Assembly: GCA_004556455.1 (NCBI GenBank) | Contig: SFGY01000002.1 | Location: forward strand, 62,001 to 126,000 | Direction: 5' to 3' | From: Clostridiales bacterium | GTDB taxonomy: Bacteria > Bacillota > Clostridia > Saccharofermentanales > DTU023 | Length of the DNA stretch: 64,000 nucleotides | In this document: piece after piece, positions 1 through 9,685 of the stretch | Position numbering within the stretch: position 1 is the first letter of the stretch | How the letters are laid out: every line of letters starts with the position of its first letter | The notes under the pieces: model-generated | Told to the model about the DNA's origin: nothing | Database searches by the model: none | What the model saw: the letters and a program-made list of their open reading frames with translations, nothing else | Translations under genes and position numbers: made by a program

Positions 1-1590
1 GGCATGATGTTCGACGTCTCGCGCAACGCCTGTCTGCGCCCCGATACGCTGCGCAGTTTTTTGCGGCGCATGGCTCTGATGGGCCTGGATGTGGGTATGC
101 TCTATACCGAGGACACGTATGAAGTTCCCGGCGAGCCCTATATCGGCTATATGCGGGGCCGCTATTCCCAGAAAGAATTACGCGAACTCGATGATTACGC
201 AGCACTTTTCGGCATCGAGCTTATTCCTTGCATCCAGACGTTAGGACATCTTAATCGTGTCCTGCATTGGCCTGCAATGGCGCATTATGCGGATAACGAT
301 GAAGTGCTTCTGACCGACAGTGAGGAAAGCTATGCGCTTTTGCGGCGTATGCTCAAAGCGGCCTCTGCGCCCTATCGCAGCCGCCGTATTCATATCGGTA
401 TGGACGAAGCGGACGGCCTCGGCCTGGGGGCGCATCTGGCAGCTCACGGCTACGAAGACCCGCACGCCATCATACGGCGGCATCTGCTTCGCGTGAAGGA
501 GACCACCGATGAGCTGGGTCTAAAGCCGATGATCTGGAGCGATATGTATTTCCGCCTGAGCTCGCCCACCAACGGCTATTACGACGGGGATCCGCAGCCT
601 GAGACGGCGGGGGTCGTGCCGGGCGTGCAGCTGATTTACTGGGATTATTACCATCACAACGAGAGTGATTACTCGGCGATGCTGGAAAAACATCAAAGGC
701 TCACCGAACGTCCGCTCTTTGCCGGGGGGATCTGGACCTGGGCAGGGCCGACGCCGGATTATGACAAAACGCTGGCGACGACGATACCGGCACTCAGCGC
801 CTGTAAAAAGGCGGGCGTGCCCTTTGTGCTGGCGACAGCCTGGGGCGATGACGGCGCAGAGACCAACCTGCTCACCGCCCTTCCGGGCATGCAGCTTTAT
901 GCCGAATTTGCCTACACCGGGACTTATGACGCGGCTTGGCTGGCCCGGCGCTTTGCCACCTGCTGTGGCGCGGACATCGCGCCTTTCCTGGGCCTCTCCA
1001 GATTTAATCGGGTGCCGGGGATGAACTCCGCCTTACGCATGCCCGTCAATGCCGCCAAATTTTTGCTTTATCAGGATCCTCTCGTCCAGCTTTTCGCAAA
1101 AGATACCGAAGGACTGCCGATGGCGCGCCATTATGAAAAACTGGCGGTGGAATATGAGGCCTGCGCCGCAGCAGGTGGCCCCTACGTGAAGGTGATGGAG
1201 TTTTATACCAAACTTGCCCGCGTGCTGGCAGGCAAGTGCCGCTGGCACGAAAACATCAAAGCAGCAGTGGCTCAGGATGACAGGGAGCGCGCAAAAGACC
1301 TGGCAGAGGGTTTGCTGGAAAGCTTAGAGCAAGTGGAGGCTCTGCGTCTCAGCTGGCGCGTGCTGTGGCAATCCACCAACAAGGCCTACGGCTTCGAAAT
1401 CATCGACGGTCGCATGGGCGCTCTCCGCGCACGTCTGGAAACAGCACACAGTCGTGTGCTTGCGTGGGTTCGAGGCGAAGCAGACGAGACCCTGCCGGAA
1501 CTTAAAGAGCCAGGCCTTCCCTACATCCAGCGTGAGGGTGGCCTGGCTGGCAGCTATCTCTGGAGCGAAATCGTTTCCGCCTGCAGATAG
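1..1590 (+). CDS. GH20-family exo-beta-N-acetylhexosaminidase-like glycosidase, 5' end outside window
   Basis: Glycoside hydrolase related to family 20 beta-hexosaminidases, which release terminal N-acetylhexosamine from glycans or glycoconjugates. The TIM-barrel core is visible: SRNA near the start, an IPCIQTLGHLN strand, and HIGMDEADGLG carrying the Asp-Glu pair (codons 134-135 counted from the ATG at 4) typical of GH20 substrate-assisted catalysis. The frame is open through base 1, and the first visible residues (G-M-M-F-D-V-S-R-N) are mid-barrel in relatives. The gene therefore very probably starts upstream and the N-terminal domain is missing from view. No signal peptide can be assessed. 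The C-terminal 170 residues are helical, as in the GcnA/GH20C-type intracellular enzymes. The exact substrate is not inferable. Confidence 0.8.
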   Translation, partial: GMMFDVSRNACLRPDTLRSFLRRMALMGLDVGMLYTEDTYEVPGEPYIGYMRGRYSQKELRELDDYAALFGIELIPCIQTLGHLNRVLHWPAMAHYADNDEVLLTDSEESYALLRRMLKAASAPYRSRRIHIGMDEADGLGLGAHLAAHGYEDPHAIIRRHLLRVKETTDELGLKPMIWSDMYFRLSSPTNGYYDGDPQPETAGVVPGVQLIYWDYYHHNESDYSAMLEKHQRLTERPLFAGGIWTWAGPTPDYDKTLATTIPALSACKKAGVPFVLATAWGDDGAETNLLTALPGMQLYAEFAYTGTYDAAWLARRFATCCGADIAPFLGLSRFNRVPGMNSALRMPVNAAKFLLYQDPLVQLFAKDTEGLPMARHYEKLAVEYEACAAAGGPYVKVMEFYTKLARVLAGKCRWHENIKAAVAQDDRERAKDLAEGLLESLEQVEALRLSWRVLWQSTNKAYGFEIIDGRMGALRARLETAHSRVLAWVRGEADETLPELKEPGLPYIQREGGLAGSYLWSEIVSACR

Positions 1591-1640
1591 CTTGATAAAA
1601 AATGGAATGGCTCCCTGACAGACTTGATCGAACGATTTGA

Positions 1641-3116
1641 TCAGGCTTTTTCTTTTGCGATGAGGGCAGCTTTTTCTTCGGCGCTCAGGTAGGCGGAAGG
1701 AGCTGCTTCAACTCCACGCTTCCATTCAATCAGATTAACAAGATAGAAAGTGATGACACCGACAGCGCAGCCGAAAACGACGGGCAGAATACCCAGGTAG
1801 AAGCCACCGCCGGAGAGAACCTGCCAGATGATAACTCCGATGGTTCCGCTGAGAATAGAGAGTAAGCCGGAATTTTTCGTGGCCCGTGGCACCACAAGCC
1901 CCAGTCCATAAGCAGCGAAAGGTCCCGCACAGCGTATTGCGAAAGCGAAGGTGTTCATGGTTACCAGGCTGATACCCAAAAAAGAAATGGCCATGGCAAT
2001 CAGACAGAAAATGACATTGCAAAGTCGTGTAATGGAAATGATTTTCTTATCTTCCGGTTGGCCTTTGTGCAGCAGTTTAAGATAGATGTCCTGAATAAAC
2101 ATGGTCGACATGCAGAGCAGGTTTGAGTCAGCGCTGGACATAGTGGCCGAAATAATCGCTGCAGAAACCAGCCCTGTAATCCAGGCAGGAGCATATAAAC
2201 TCGTCACAGCCATCATGGAGTTCGAACCGTTTTCAGCTAAGCCTGGAATGTTGTCTTTTAAGGCAAGAGCAGCAAGCCCGAGAAGCGTTGGGAAAATCGC
2301 CATGGCGGCCATCAATACTGCAGACAGCAGAGAAGCGTTTCGAGCGGTTTTTTCATCTTTAGCACTTTCAAAGCGGGAGACCATTTCGGGACCGCTGAGG
2401 AAGGTGCAGAAATAGTTGAAGATATAGCCGATAATGACCACCCAACCAATTCTATCGATGCTGAGCTGGGCGGCCGGAAGTTTTTCAGAAATGGCCTGCC
2501 ATCCACCCGCATCGTGAAGCACAATAGGTGTGGCAATAGCCAGTCCCAGCAAAATGATCATGAACTGAACCATGTCGGATATTTGATCGGCAATCATCCC
2601 GCCCAGCGTGGTGTAAAGAATCACGACCAGGCCGGAGATCAGGAGACAGACATTTAGAGGTATCCTGGTCAGGGTTGAGACCACCGAAGCTGAAGCCGCA
2701 ATCTGAGAAGAAGTCAGGCAAAAGAGAGCGAGAATATTCAGAATGGCTGTGAAGGAGGAGGCCAGCCTGCCAAAACGTCGGCCAATAACCTCTGGGATGG
2801 TGATAGCCATGGTTCTACGAATTTTGGGTGCAAAGAAGGCGAGCGGAATCATGGCCACAGCAGCGGCAAGGACATACCAGACGGCACTCATTCCCCAGCT
2901 GCCAAAGGCTTTCTGGGCCAGGCCAGTCGTACTTCCACCGCCCACATTGTTGGCGGAGAGTGAAAAGGCGACCATAAACAGGCCCATACGTCGGCCAGCC
3001 ACCATGTAGTCAGCACTGCTCTTAATCTTCAGCTTTCCGACAAGAAAACCGACAATCAACATGCCGAGCAAATAGGCAACCACAATAATCAACGGGGCAA
3101 CTTGGACTTCCATCAT
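1641..3116 (-). CDS. Sodium:solute symporter family (SSS) transporter
   Basis: Polytopic membrane protein of 491 residues with about 13 hydrophobic segments, matching the SSS/SLC5 family, which couples sodium entry to uptake of sugars, amino acids, vitamins or other small solutes. Family signatures are visible: ADYMVAGRRMG near residue 40, NNVGGGSTTGLAQKAF, YTTLGGMIADQISDMVQF and SATMSSADSNLLCMST. The start was set at the first of two adjacent ATGs because AAGGAGAT lies about 7 bases upstream; an upstream extension to 3194 lacks transporter-like sequence. A strong promoter at 3287-3316 gives a leader of about 165 nt. The convergent neighbour is the GH20 gene, so a sugar or amino-sugar substrate is possible but not shown. 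Confidence 0.85.
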   Translation of the reverse strand: MMEVQVAPLIIVVAYLLGMLIVGFLVGKLKIKSSADYMVAGRRMGLFMVAFSLSANNVGGGSTTGLAQKAFGSWGMSAVWYVLAAAVAMIPLAFFAPKIRRTMAITIPEVIGRRFGRLASSFTAILNILALFCLTSSQIAASASVVSTLTRIPLNVCLLISGLVVILYTTLGGMIADQISDMVQFMIILLGLAIATPIVLHDAGGWQAISEKLPAAQLSIDRIGWVVIIGYIFNYFCTFLSGPEMVSRFESAKDEKTARNASLLSAVLMAAMAIFPTLLGLAALALKDNIPGLAENGSNSMMAVTSLYAPAWITGLVSAAIISATMSSADSNLLCMSTMFIQDIYLKLLHKGQPEDKKIISITRLCNVIFCLIAMAISFLGISLVTMNTFAFAIRCAGPFAAYGLGLVVPRATKNSGLLSILSGTIGVIIWQVLSGGGFYLGILPVVFGCAVGVITFYLVNLIEWKRGVEAAPSAYLSAEEKAALIAKEKA

Positions 3117-3280
3117 ATACAATCTCCTTGTATATCTATGTTCAACGGAGCCGTGGCACCCCGCGACAGGATGACGCCGGATCCTGAAGTCCACGCAGGA
3201 GTGTGAAACCGTATTACTCAGCTGTTTTAATAAGCTCCTGTGATGAGACAGTTCGCATTACAGTCCTGATGAATTTGCGC
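3117..3280 (-). promoter_or_regulatory. Long, probably structured 5' leader of the SSS transporter gene
   Basis: About 165 nt separate the predicted transcription start from the ATG. Complementary arms are visible: CAGGAG/CTCCTG (3235-3240 with 3196-3201), CAGGAT/ATCCTG (3167-3172 with 3181-3186), and a G-rich stem just before the ribosome site (about 3144-3165). This may be a cis-regulatory RNA, but it matches no riboswitch class I can name. Confidence 0.3.
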
Positions 3281-3286
3281 AAAATA

Positions 3287-3316
3287 AGTATAAATAAACG
3301 ATACTTTTTATGTCAA
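3287..3316 (-). promoter_or_regulatory. Sigma-A type promoter of the SSS transporter gene
   Basis: On the minus strand TTGACA (3316-3311) is followed after 18 bp by TATACT (3292-3287). This is a perfect -35 and a near-consensus -10, upstream of the transporter start at 3116. Confidence 0.7.
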
Positions 3317-3584
3317 GATAGCCATGAGAAAAAAGTTTTCGATTTTGACATCCACAGGGATGTTTTCTTGATTTTTCATCTCGCGAGTGAGCCGACAATG
3401 AAGTATCAAGGCTCATAAACTTTGCCTGTTGGAATTCCATGATACAATGCTGGTAAGAAGAGGCGAGAGCCTTGATTGCAGGGATAATCCGGAAATTTAT
3501 TTTTCTGTCAGAGCTTTTTATTCAGGAATCAGTTTTTTAAGAAATCAGAGAAAACAGATTTTTCAGGAATTCAGGAATAAAGAT
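3317..3584. other. Intergenic region before the EFR1 gene
   Basis: AT-rich stretch between the divergent transporter promoter and the EFR1 gene. An in-frame extension upstream of 3585 is open but has no protein-like features. Nothing else is recognised. Confidence 0.4.
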
Positions 3585-4352
3585 ATGATCATTTTTTACA
3601 CAGGCACAGGGAATTCCCGCTTTATTGCGGAGGCAGCGGCCGATTTCTTGGCTGATGAAGTGACGGACGCGCGCCCGTATATTAAAACACATGAGGCTGG
3701 AAGCTTTGCTTCGACCACGCCCTATGTCTTCTGTTCGCCGACCTATGCCTGGCGTCTCCCTCTGGCATTCAGCCATTTTATTGAGGAGAGCCATTTTTCC
3801 GGAAGCAAAGACGCCTGGTTCATCATGAGCTGCGGTGACGATGTGGGCCATGCCTCGGCGTATATTCAAAAGCTCTGTCAGACAAAAGGCTTGCATTTCA
3901 GAGGCTTGCTGCCGGTCGTCATGCCGGAAAATTATCTGGCGCTTTTCCCCGTACCCGAGCCTAAGGAAGCCCGTGAGATCATCGTCACAGCTCTGCCGAC
4001 CTTAAAACAGGGGCTGGAGCGGATTCAGCAGAATCAGGATTTTGCTCCACTTCCGTGTAGCCCGAGCGATCGGCTGAAATCAGGCATGATCAACGTGCTT
4101 TTTCGCCGCTTTGTCGTCAAAAGCCGGGATTTTCGTTCGACAGAAGCCTGCATTGGCTGCGGACGCTGTGTTCAAAACTGCGTGCAAAACAATATTGTAC
4201 TGAAAGAACAACGCCCCCAGTGGGGGAATAACTGCATTCACTGCATGGCCTGTATCTGCAGCTGCCCTGTCGAAGCGATTGAATACGGGAAAAAGACCAT
4301 CGGCAAAGCCCGCTATCGCTGTCCGGACTACAATGGTGAGCTTCAGGAATAA
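3585..4352 (+). CDS. EFR1-type flavodoxin-ferredoxin fusion protein
   Basis: Soluble redox protein of 255 residues. The N-terminal flavodoxin-like domain begins MIIFYTGTGNSRFIAE, where TGTGNS is the FMN phosphate-binding loop. The C-terminal ferredoxin domain has two [4Fe-4S] motifs, CIGCGRCVQNC and CIHCMACICSCPVEA. This order defines the EFR1 family, common in anaerobic Firmicutes, whose electron partners are mostly unknown. The start is the ATG at 3585, preceded by AGGAA about 7 bases upstream and coinciding with the domain start; the open frame further upstream has no homology-like sequence. It appears monocistronic. Confidence 0.88.
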   Translation: MIIFYTGTGNSRFIAEAAADFLADEVTDARPYIKTHEAGSFASTTPYVFCSPTYAWRLPLAFSHFIEESHFSGSKDAWFIMSCGDDVGHASAYIQKLCQTKGLHFRGLLPVVMPENYLALFPVPEPKEAREIIVTALPTLKQGLERIQQNQDFAPLPCSPSDRLKSGMINVLFRRFVVKSRDFRSTEACIGCGRCVQNCVQNNIVLKEQRPQWGNNCIHCMACICSCPVEAIEYGKKTIGKARYRCPDYNGELQE

Positions 4353-4674
4353 GTCCAGATGTGAAATGAGCTCATCTAGATAGAATAACGTCATCAAGAC
4401 AGGTTTTTCACCTTTTCAGGACAAAACGTATAACATGCGTGAGCCAGGAGAACAAAAGAATGAATGTACCAGGGAATTAAAGAACAAATGTGCCGGGTCA
4501 CAAAACTCTTTACAGTTATATGACAAAAATCACAATTTCGGCGAAAACTGTTATACTCTGAGCAATATGAGCAATAACTTAAATAATTAAAAATTAGTCT
4601 TGTAATCTAAAATTTTAAATCTTAGATCATAGGTGAAAGTGAAATATTAATGTAATGAAGAGGAGATCCTTCAC
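4353..4674. other. Intergenic region upstream of first surface-protein gene
   Basis: AT-rich 322 bp. A TATACT around 4551 could serve as a -10 element, but no good -35 is seen. GAGGAG precedes the ATG at 4675. No RNA gene is recognised. Confidence 0.3.
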
Positions 4675-7600
4675 ATGAGTCATTCAAAGCACGTTCGTTT
4701 ATTTTCCCCTGGCAAACGAAACTCCTGGCGTATCCTCATGGCCATATGTCTGGTTTCAGCCCTTCTCTTGTCTGTCTTCCCTCTGCCTGGACAGGGTTCT
4801 CTGGTCAACGCAAATGAAGTTGGCAACAATGAAGATCAGCTTTTGAAGACCCTGACAGGCGAAGTTGCTCCTCAAGGTTCCGGTGAGGAGGGAAGCGGTT
4901 CTGCTTCCTCCGGTGGTATTAACCCGGGAGAGGGCTCCGGCGAAAGTGGAGATGAGCCTTCCGGCGACTCAGAAGTGGTGACTCCTAAAGACGGAGAAAG
5001 CAATAACGGAAGCGAAGAACCCGGGCCTGGTGAAGAGGGCGAAAACCCTGGCGGAGAAACTGGCTCAAGTGAGAATCCGGGTACAGAAGCAGGAACAGGT
5101 GAAAATCCGGGTGCGGCAACTGGCACAGGGGAAACTCCAGGTGCAGAACCCGAGACTGGAACAGGGACAGTTCCCGGTACGACACCTCCTGAAGGGGGGA
5201 CTTTGCCACAGCCCGGAACAGAGCCCGGTCTGGAAGGACTCTCGGAAGATTCAGATCCTATGCAGTTTTTTGCTGCACCTCCGATGAGAGGTCCGGCTCA
5301 GGCGGTGGATGCTAGTACATTTGATGAACTCAAAACGGCGCTGGAAGCTGGTGCCGAAACGATCAATGTCACTGCTGACTTTACCCTCAACGAAGAACTG
5401 AATGACTTAGCTTACACGGATGGCAAGACTCTGACCATTAACGGAGGCAGTCACACTCTTAAGGGATCAGGGTTGGCCAGCATGTTCCACTTCACGACGG
5501 CGGCGGACATCAATATCAATGCAATCACGATGGATGGGTCAGGCAGCAGCCGCCATATCAATGCGGAAAATAATACGAATTTGACACTGTCCGACTGTAC
5601 TTTTCAGAACGGCTCATCTCAAAGTGATGTCGGAAATGCCGAAGGTGGTTCCATTCGCCATATCGGCGGCAGCCTCAGCATGGAGAAATGCACTTTTTCT
5701 TCAAACCAGGCAGACGACAAGACATCAAATCCCCTAACGGCAGCTCACGGTGGAGCCATTTATTCAAATAAAGCATCATTGCTTGAGTTGATGGGCTGCA
5801 CGTTTAAAAATAACAGCACGGGAATAAATAATCCAAATAATACATCATTCCCTTATGGCTGTGGCGGCGCAATAGCTATCGACGGATGTGGCAATGTCCA
5901 GGAAAGTAATAGCACGTATGAGGGTAATCACTGTGCTGCGCCGAGCTCGGGGGGTGGCAGTCAGGGGGGATGTATTTTTCTTATAACGTCCACCATGAAC
6001 TCCATATCCAGTCATTTTACGACGGCTTATCCCTTTAATACTGGCGGCGCCATTTATTCGCGCGATTCGGAATTGACGATTGATGACGGAACCTTTATCG
6101 TACCTGAAGATGCAAATAACACGGGTATCAGCGGTGGAGCGATTCAATTGAACAGCAATGTGAAATGTGAGATCACAAATTCTCAATTCAAAGAAGAGGG
6201 TACACCGCACCTTGGGTATGCAGGTGGCTTTATCAATGTAGCCAGTGGAGCGCTCACGACTCTCAATATTGATAACACAACTTTCACGGGGACCTACAAT
6301 CCCGATGATGGCGAAAATGCTATGAACAAAAACAAGGGTGGGCTTGCCAAGTTTGGCGGCGCGATCTGCTTTGAAGAAGGTTCCATAGCGACATCGCATA
6401 TCACTAACTGTACCATAGAAAACGTGGCCGCCAGCAATGCGGGAGGGGCGATCAACATCGGTACAGCGATGAGTGGCAAAGCGACGGTTGATCTTACGTT
6501 GAACAATGTCACAATTAGTAATACGGGGACAAGCTGCGATGAATTTACATCTTTAGATCAAATAGATCTGCCTATTGCAGCATATGATAATCGCCGTCCC
6601 AATTTTATTGGCGGACAGATTTTTGCCGGACCAGGATCGACGGTAAAAATCAATGGGGGATCGTATACGAAAGGCCGCTCACAACGCGGAGGTCTGATTT
6701 TCAATCAGGGGACGATGACCATCAGCGGTGGCGCTGCCCTTTCAGAGGGTACAGCACGGACAAGGCTGGGATGGTCATTTAATACTGGTCTCGGTGGTGG
6801 CATCTACAATGCCGGAGATCTCTTTTTGGATCAGATGACACTGAAAGGCAATACAACACAGGGCTCTCGAGGAGCCACGGGCCATCCGCTGAAAGCGGAA
6901 GAATATGGTGGCCAGAATGTTTATGCTTTTTTACCGATAACAATCACGCCTCAAGCGCAATTTGATGCAGGTGATATCCGCGTCCTCGACGGTCAATCCT
7001 GGATTAACCTTACGGGCGATCTCGACAGTGAACTTAACTCCCATATCAATGTTTCCATCAGTGAATTGGCAATGAATGATGGCCATGGTCTCAGCGAAAC
7101 ACCCATCCGCCAGATCGGCTACACGGTCGCAAAAGGTACGAATGGGTATGCCCCGACCCTCGATGACGCAAAAATCCTCCATTATTTGAGTAAAGTAGAT
7201 GAAGCTTCACAGGATATTTACAATCAGCCAGTGGCCGAAGAGGATGATCACAGCGGTACCGGAGAATGGGACTTTGTCCTCAACCCCAACGCGAATACAG
7301 TGGTGCTGGGTCAGCGCTGCAAACTCATTTACCACGGCAATAGAAATGATCAGGATCCGGAACAGGTAACGTTCAACGGGAAGACTGGTGATGATCCGAT
7401 CAAAGATCAGCTTTATTATTATTTCGCTGAGGGGGCCTCGTCTTATATCCTGAAAAACAACAAAATTGCCATTCAGCCGAGACCCGAACTTGAAAAAGAC
7501 AGTGAAGAACCGACACGAGAGAATCATCGTTTCAAAGGCTGGTACAACAGTGATTTTAAACCCGATGGTCTTGAGACCGAAGCAGAGCGCTTTAAGTTTG

Positions 7601-8385
7601 AACAGAACGATCCATACCAAAGAAAAGTTACCGAAATTTTTGGAAGGCCTGAAATAGATATTTATGCTGGCTGGGATAGGCCTGTCAAGCTTCGTATTCA
7701 GGGTCTTAAAAAATTACTGGACAAAACCGATGCAAATGCCCCAAGAGATATTTCGGAGCAAATCAAAGCTGAGGATTATGAATTTACGCTGAGCTATGGC
7801 GCAGAGGGGAGGAGCAACCCGGGGATGGGCTTTGATCCCACACAGCTTGGCCCGAATGCCAAACTGAGAACCCGAAACCAGGCAGGAACAAAAGAGGGTG
7901 CACCCTTTGTCTTTGATCCGGTTCTCGAATTTACCCAGGAGGGGAGCTATTATTTCACAGTTCAGGAAGAAAATAAGGCCCCGCAAAACGTGAGCATAGA
8001 TAAAGAACCGCATGTTTTGGAGATCAAGATCGAGAAGGATGAGACTTCGGGAAAAGTCAAAGTGACGATCAACGACAAATTTGAGTTAGAAGATCCCAAT
8101 AAACCTGAGCAGATTTTCTTCGACAAAACGCCCGTGCTGGAGATCAGCAATAGCTATGGCAAACCGGTGGAGCCGAATCCGGATATTTTAATCAAGTGTC
8201 CACCGAGCTGTGTGCTGCCCCCTGTGGTGACACAGGCCCCTGTTGTAACCCCGATCACAGAAACGCCGAGCCGCAAGGTGCATCGCATCCCTCGTACCGG
8301 TGAATCTCGTGATGTGCCTCCCGTCGGCATGCTCCTGAGCCTGGCGGTGCTCCTCGTCTTCGCCCGCAGTAAAGTCAAAAAATAG
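4675..8385 (+). CDS. Large cell-wall-anchored beta-helix surface protein (sortase substrate)
   Basis: Protein of 1236 residues. An N-terminal signal peptide (charged start, hydrophobic core about 18-38, cleavage near 45) is followed by a low-complexity Gly/Glu/Ser/Thr/Pro stretch (about 50-195). Residues 210-800 hold many GGAIY, GGAI and C-T-F repeats, as in right-handed parallel beta-helix surface proteins. Residues 880-997 resemble an InlB B-type repeat (FKGWY, IYAGW). Residues 1003-1140 resemble the FctA/Spy0128 pilin domain that forms an internal isopeptide bond. At 1205 lies IPRTG, a variant LPXTG signal, followed by a hydrophobic span and KVKK. The role is probably adhesion or a host-surface contact; the ligand is unknown. 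A hairpin terminator follows. Confidence 0.85.
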   Translation: MSHSKHVRLFSPGKRNSWRILMAICLVSALLLSVFPLPGQGSLVNANEVGNNEDQLLKTLTGEVAPQGSGEEGSGSASSGGINPGEGSGESGDEPSGDSEVVTPKDGESNNGSEEPGPGEEGENPGGETGSSENPGTEAGTGENPGAATGTGETPGAEPETGTGTVPGTTPPEGGTLPQPGTEPGLEGLSEDSDPMQFFAAPPMRGPAQAVDASTFDELKTALEAGAETINVTADFTLNEELNDLAYTDGKTLTINGGSHTLKGSGLASMFHFTTAADININAITMDGSGSSRHINAENNTNLTLSDCTFQNGSSQSDVGNAEGGSIRHIGGSLSMEKCTFSSNQADDKTSNPLTAAHGGAIYSNKASLLELMGCTFKNNSTGINNPNNTSFPYGCGGAIAIDGCGNVQESNSTYEGNHCAAPSSGGGSQGGCIFLITSTMNSISSHFTTAYPFNTGGAIYSRDSELTIDDGTFIVPEDANNTGISGGAIQLNSNVKCEITNSQFKEEGTPHLGYAGGFINVASGALTTLNIDNTTFTGTYNPDDGENAMNKNKGGLAKFGGAICFEEGSIATSHITNCTIENVAASNAGGAINIGTAMSGKATVDLTLNNVTISNTGTSCDEFTSLDQIDLPIAAYDNRRPNFIGGQIFAGPGSTVKINGGSYTKGRSQRGGLIFNQGTMTISGGAALSEGTARTRLGWSFNTGLGGGIYNAGDLFLDQMTLKGNTTQGSRGATGHPLKAEEYGGQNVYAFLPITITPQAQFDAGDIRVLDGQSWINLTGDLDSELNSHINVSISELAMNDGHGLSETPIRQIGYTVAKGTNGYAPTLDDAKILHYLSKVDEASQDIYNQPVAEEDDHSGTGEWDFVLNPNANTVVLGQRCKLIYHGNRNDQDPEQVTFNGKTGDDPIKDQLYYYFAEGASSYILKNNKIAIQPRPELEKDSEEPTRENHRFKGWYNSDFKPDGLETEAERFKFEQNDPYQRKVTEIFGRPEIDIYAGWDRPVKLRIQGLKKLLDKTDANAPRDISEQIKAEDYEFTLSYGAEGRSNPGMGFDPTQLGPNAKLRTRNQAGTKEGAPFVFDPVLEFTQEGSYYFTVQEENKAPQNVSIDKEPHVLEIKIEKDETSGKVKVTINDKFELEDPNKPEQIFFDKTPVLEISNSYGKPVEPNPDILIKCPPSCVLPPVVTQAPVVTPITETPSRKVHRIPRTGESRDVPPVGMLLSLAVLLVFARSKVKK

Positions 8386-8415
8386 CTGCAGGCGATCGTT
8401 GCAGAACACAAGATA

Positions 8416-8459
8416 AAGGCTCCGAGTGAGGACTGCGTGGCAGCTTCACTCGGAGCCTT
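8416..8459 (+). terminator. Hairpin terminator after the first surface-protein gene
   Basis: A 14-bp perfect stem (8416-8429 with 8446-8459) with a 16-nt loop is followed by a pyrimidine-rich TCTCTTACT. It may also act on the opposite strand. Confidence 0.7.
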
Positions 8460-8497
8460 CTCTTACTAAAATAACTTAAAACAGTTGTTTCTTGTTT

Positions 8498-8683
8498 CTA
8501 GGCAGCTGCTTCCGCAAGGTTTTTCTTAGCCAAAAGGATGGTCAGAAAAGCCTTGTTAGCATTAAGCTTTTCGTTTAGGATCCGCATGAACTGTGTAGGT
8601 TGAGGAAGTCCAGTCATGGGAGATAAAGTCAGCACCGTGATAGCTCTGCCATCGCCAACAAAGCTGATGGGCCAGTTACTCAG
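8498..8683 (-). pseudogene. Unidentified reading-frame remnant (C-terminal tail)
   Basis: The minus strand is open for about 60 codons, ending at TAG near 8498, and reads like a genuine protein tail (NWPISFVGDGRAITVL then TLSPMTGLPQPTQF and an Ala/Lys-rich end). There is no good start codon; the frame runs out where it meets the stop of the radical SAM gene. I do not recognise the family. It could be the end of a deleted gene or an unannotated short gene with a non-ATG start. Confidence 0.3.
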
Positions 8684-9558
8684 AACACATTTCCCAGGTG
8701 CACATAGCGGAGCTTTTTTGCTGCGATTTTCTGGAGTTCATTCAGCAGCGTGAGGTCAGTAGCTTTTTCATGAGCTTTGTAGCGGGGAAAATAGCGGCTG
8801 AGGTGGAGGGGCATGTCCGGGTTGATGTCGGCAAGAAAGGCGGCCTCTTTCTCCATGGCTTCGGTCGAGTCCGAAAGGCCGGGAACGATGAGGCTGGTGA
8901 TTTCGACGTGAGCTCCGCTGGCCGAGGCCTTTCGGATCGTGTTCAGCGTGGTCTGAAAGTCGCCGCCGAGGCTGCGGTAGCCTTCTTCACTGAAGCATTT
9001 CAGGTCGATATTGAGGGCCGATAAGTGGGGCAGAAGTTCTTCAAGCGGCTCGGGGTTGATTTGTCCGTTGCTGACGAGAACCGTTTCGAGTCCGTGGTCG
9101 CGGGCCAGTTTGGCTGTATCGAGCACAAATTCAAAGTTGACAAGAGGTTCGTTGTAGGTAAAAGCTAGCCCGATATTGCCCTCGACACGGGTTTGCAGAG
9201 CGAGCTTTATCAGTTCCTCCGGCTCGACCTTCCGTGTCGTTGTCTGCAGCGGAGCGGTGGCTTCGTCGCACTGCGAAATCTCGTAGTTCTGGCAGAAAGG
9301 ACAGCGCATATTGCAGCCCAAGCTGCCGACAGAAAGGATGTTTTTGCCCGGATAGAAGTGCAGCAGCGGCTTTTTCTCAATGGGATCAAGGGCGAGGCTG
9401 CTGAGATTTCCGTAGAAGAGTGGGACGATTTTTCCGCCTTCAGCCTTTCTGGCCCGGCAAAAGCCCAGGGCCCCCTCGCGGAGGGCGCAGCGGTGTGGGC
9501 AGAGAGTGCAGGTCATGGTACTCTGGGGACTTTTTATCTCAGACGGTGTCATGCTCAT
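8680..9558 (-). CDS. amrS: AmmeMemoRadiSam system radical SAM enzyme
   Basis: Radical S-adenosylmethionine enzyme of 292 residues. An N-terminal Cys motif (CTLCPHRCALREG) is followed by the cluster-binding CxxxCxxC (CNMRCPFC) near residue 85 and downstream strands typical of the AmrS family, distantly similar to pyruvate formate-lyase activating enzymes. AmrS is defined by co-occurrence with MEMO (AmrB) and AMMECR1 (AmrA) proteins; the reaction is not well established. Those two partners are encoded, fused, by the next gene upstream on the same strand (127 bp away). The start was placed at the ATG at 9558; a TTG start at 9594 is possible, and the ribosome site is weak either way. Confidence 0.85.
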   Translation of the reverse strand: MSMTPSEIKSPQSTMTCTLCPHRCALREGALGFCRARKAEGGKIVPLFYGNLSSLALDPIEKKPLLHFYPGKNILSVGSLGCNMRCPFCQNYEISQCDEATAPLQTTTRKVEPEELIKLALQTRVEGNIGLAFTYNEPLVNFEFVLDTAKLARDHGLETVLVSNGQINPEPLEELLPHLSALNIDLKCFSEEGYRSLGGDFQTTLNTIRKASASGAHVEITSLIVPGLSDSTEAMEKEAAFLADINPDMPLHLSRYFPRYKAHEKATDLTLLNELQKIAAKKLRYVHLGNVF

Positions 9559-9685
9559 TCTTCTTTCTTCATTCCTGGAACTTTGCTGTAGCAAAGATAG
9601 CGCAAAAGAAACAACACACTGCGCTCGACGTCCCTGAGCTGGTGAAGTGACGGGTCAGCCCAAGGTGATCGGCCGTTTTTTCTTT

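Noticed and set aside
5845..6399. 184-residue minus-strand frame
   Set aside because: Shadow of the repetitive beta-helix coding sequence.
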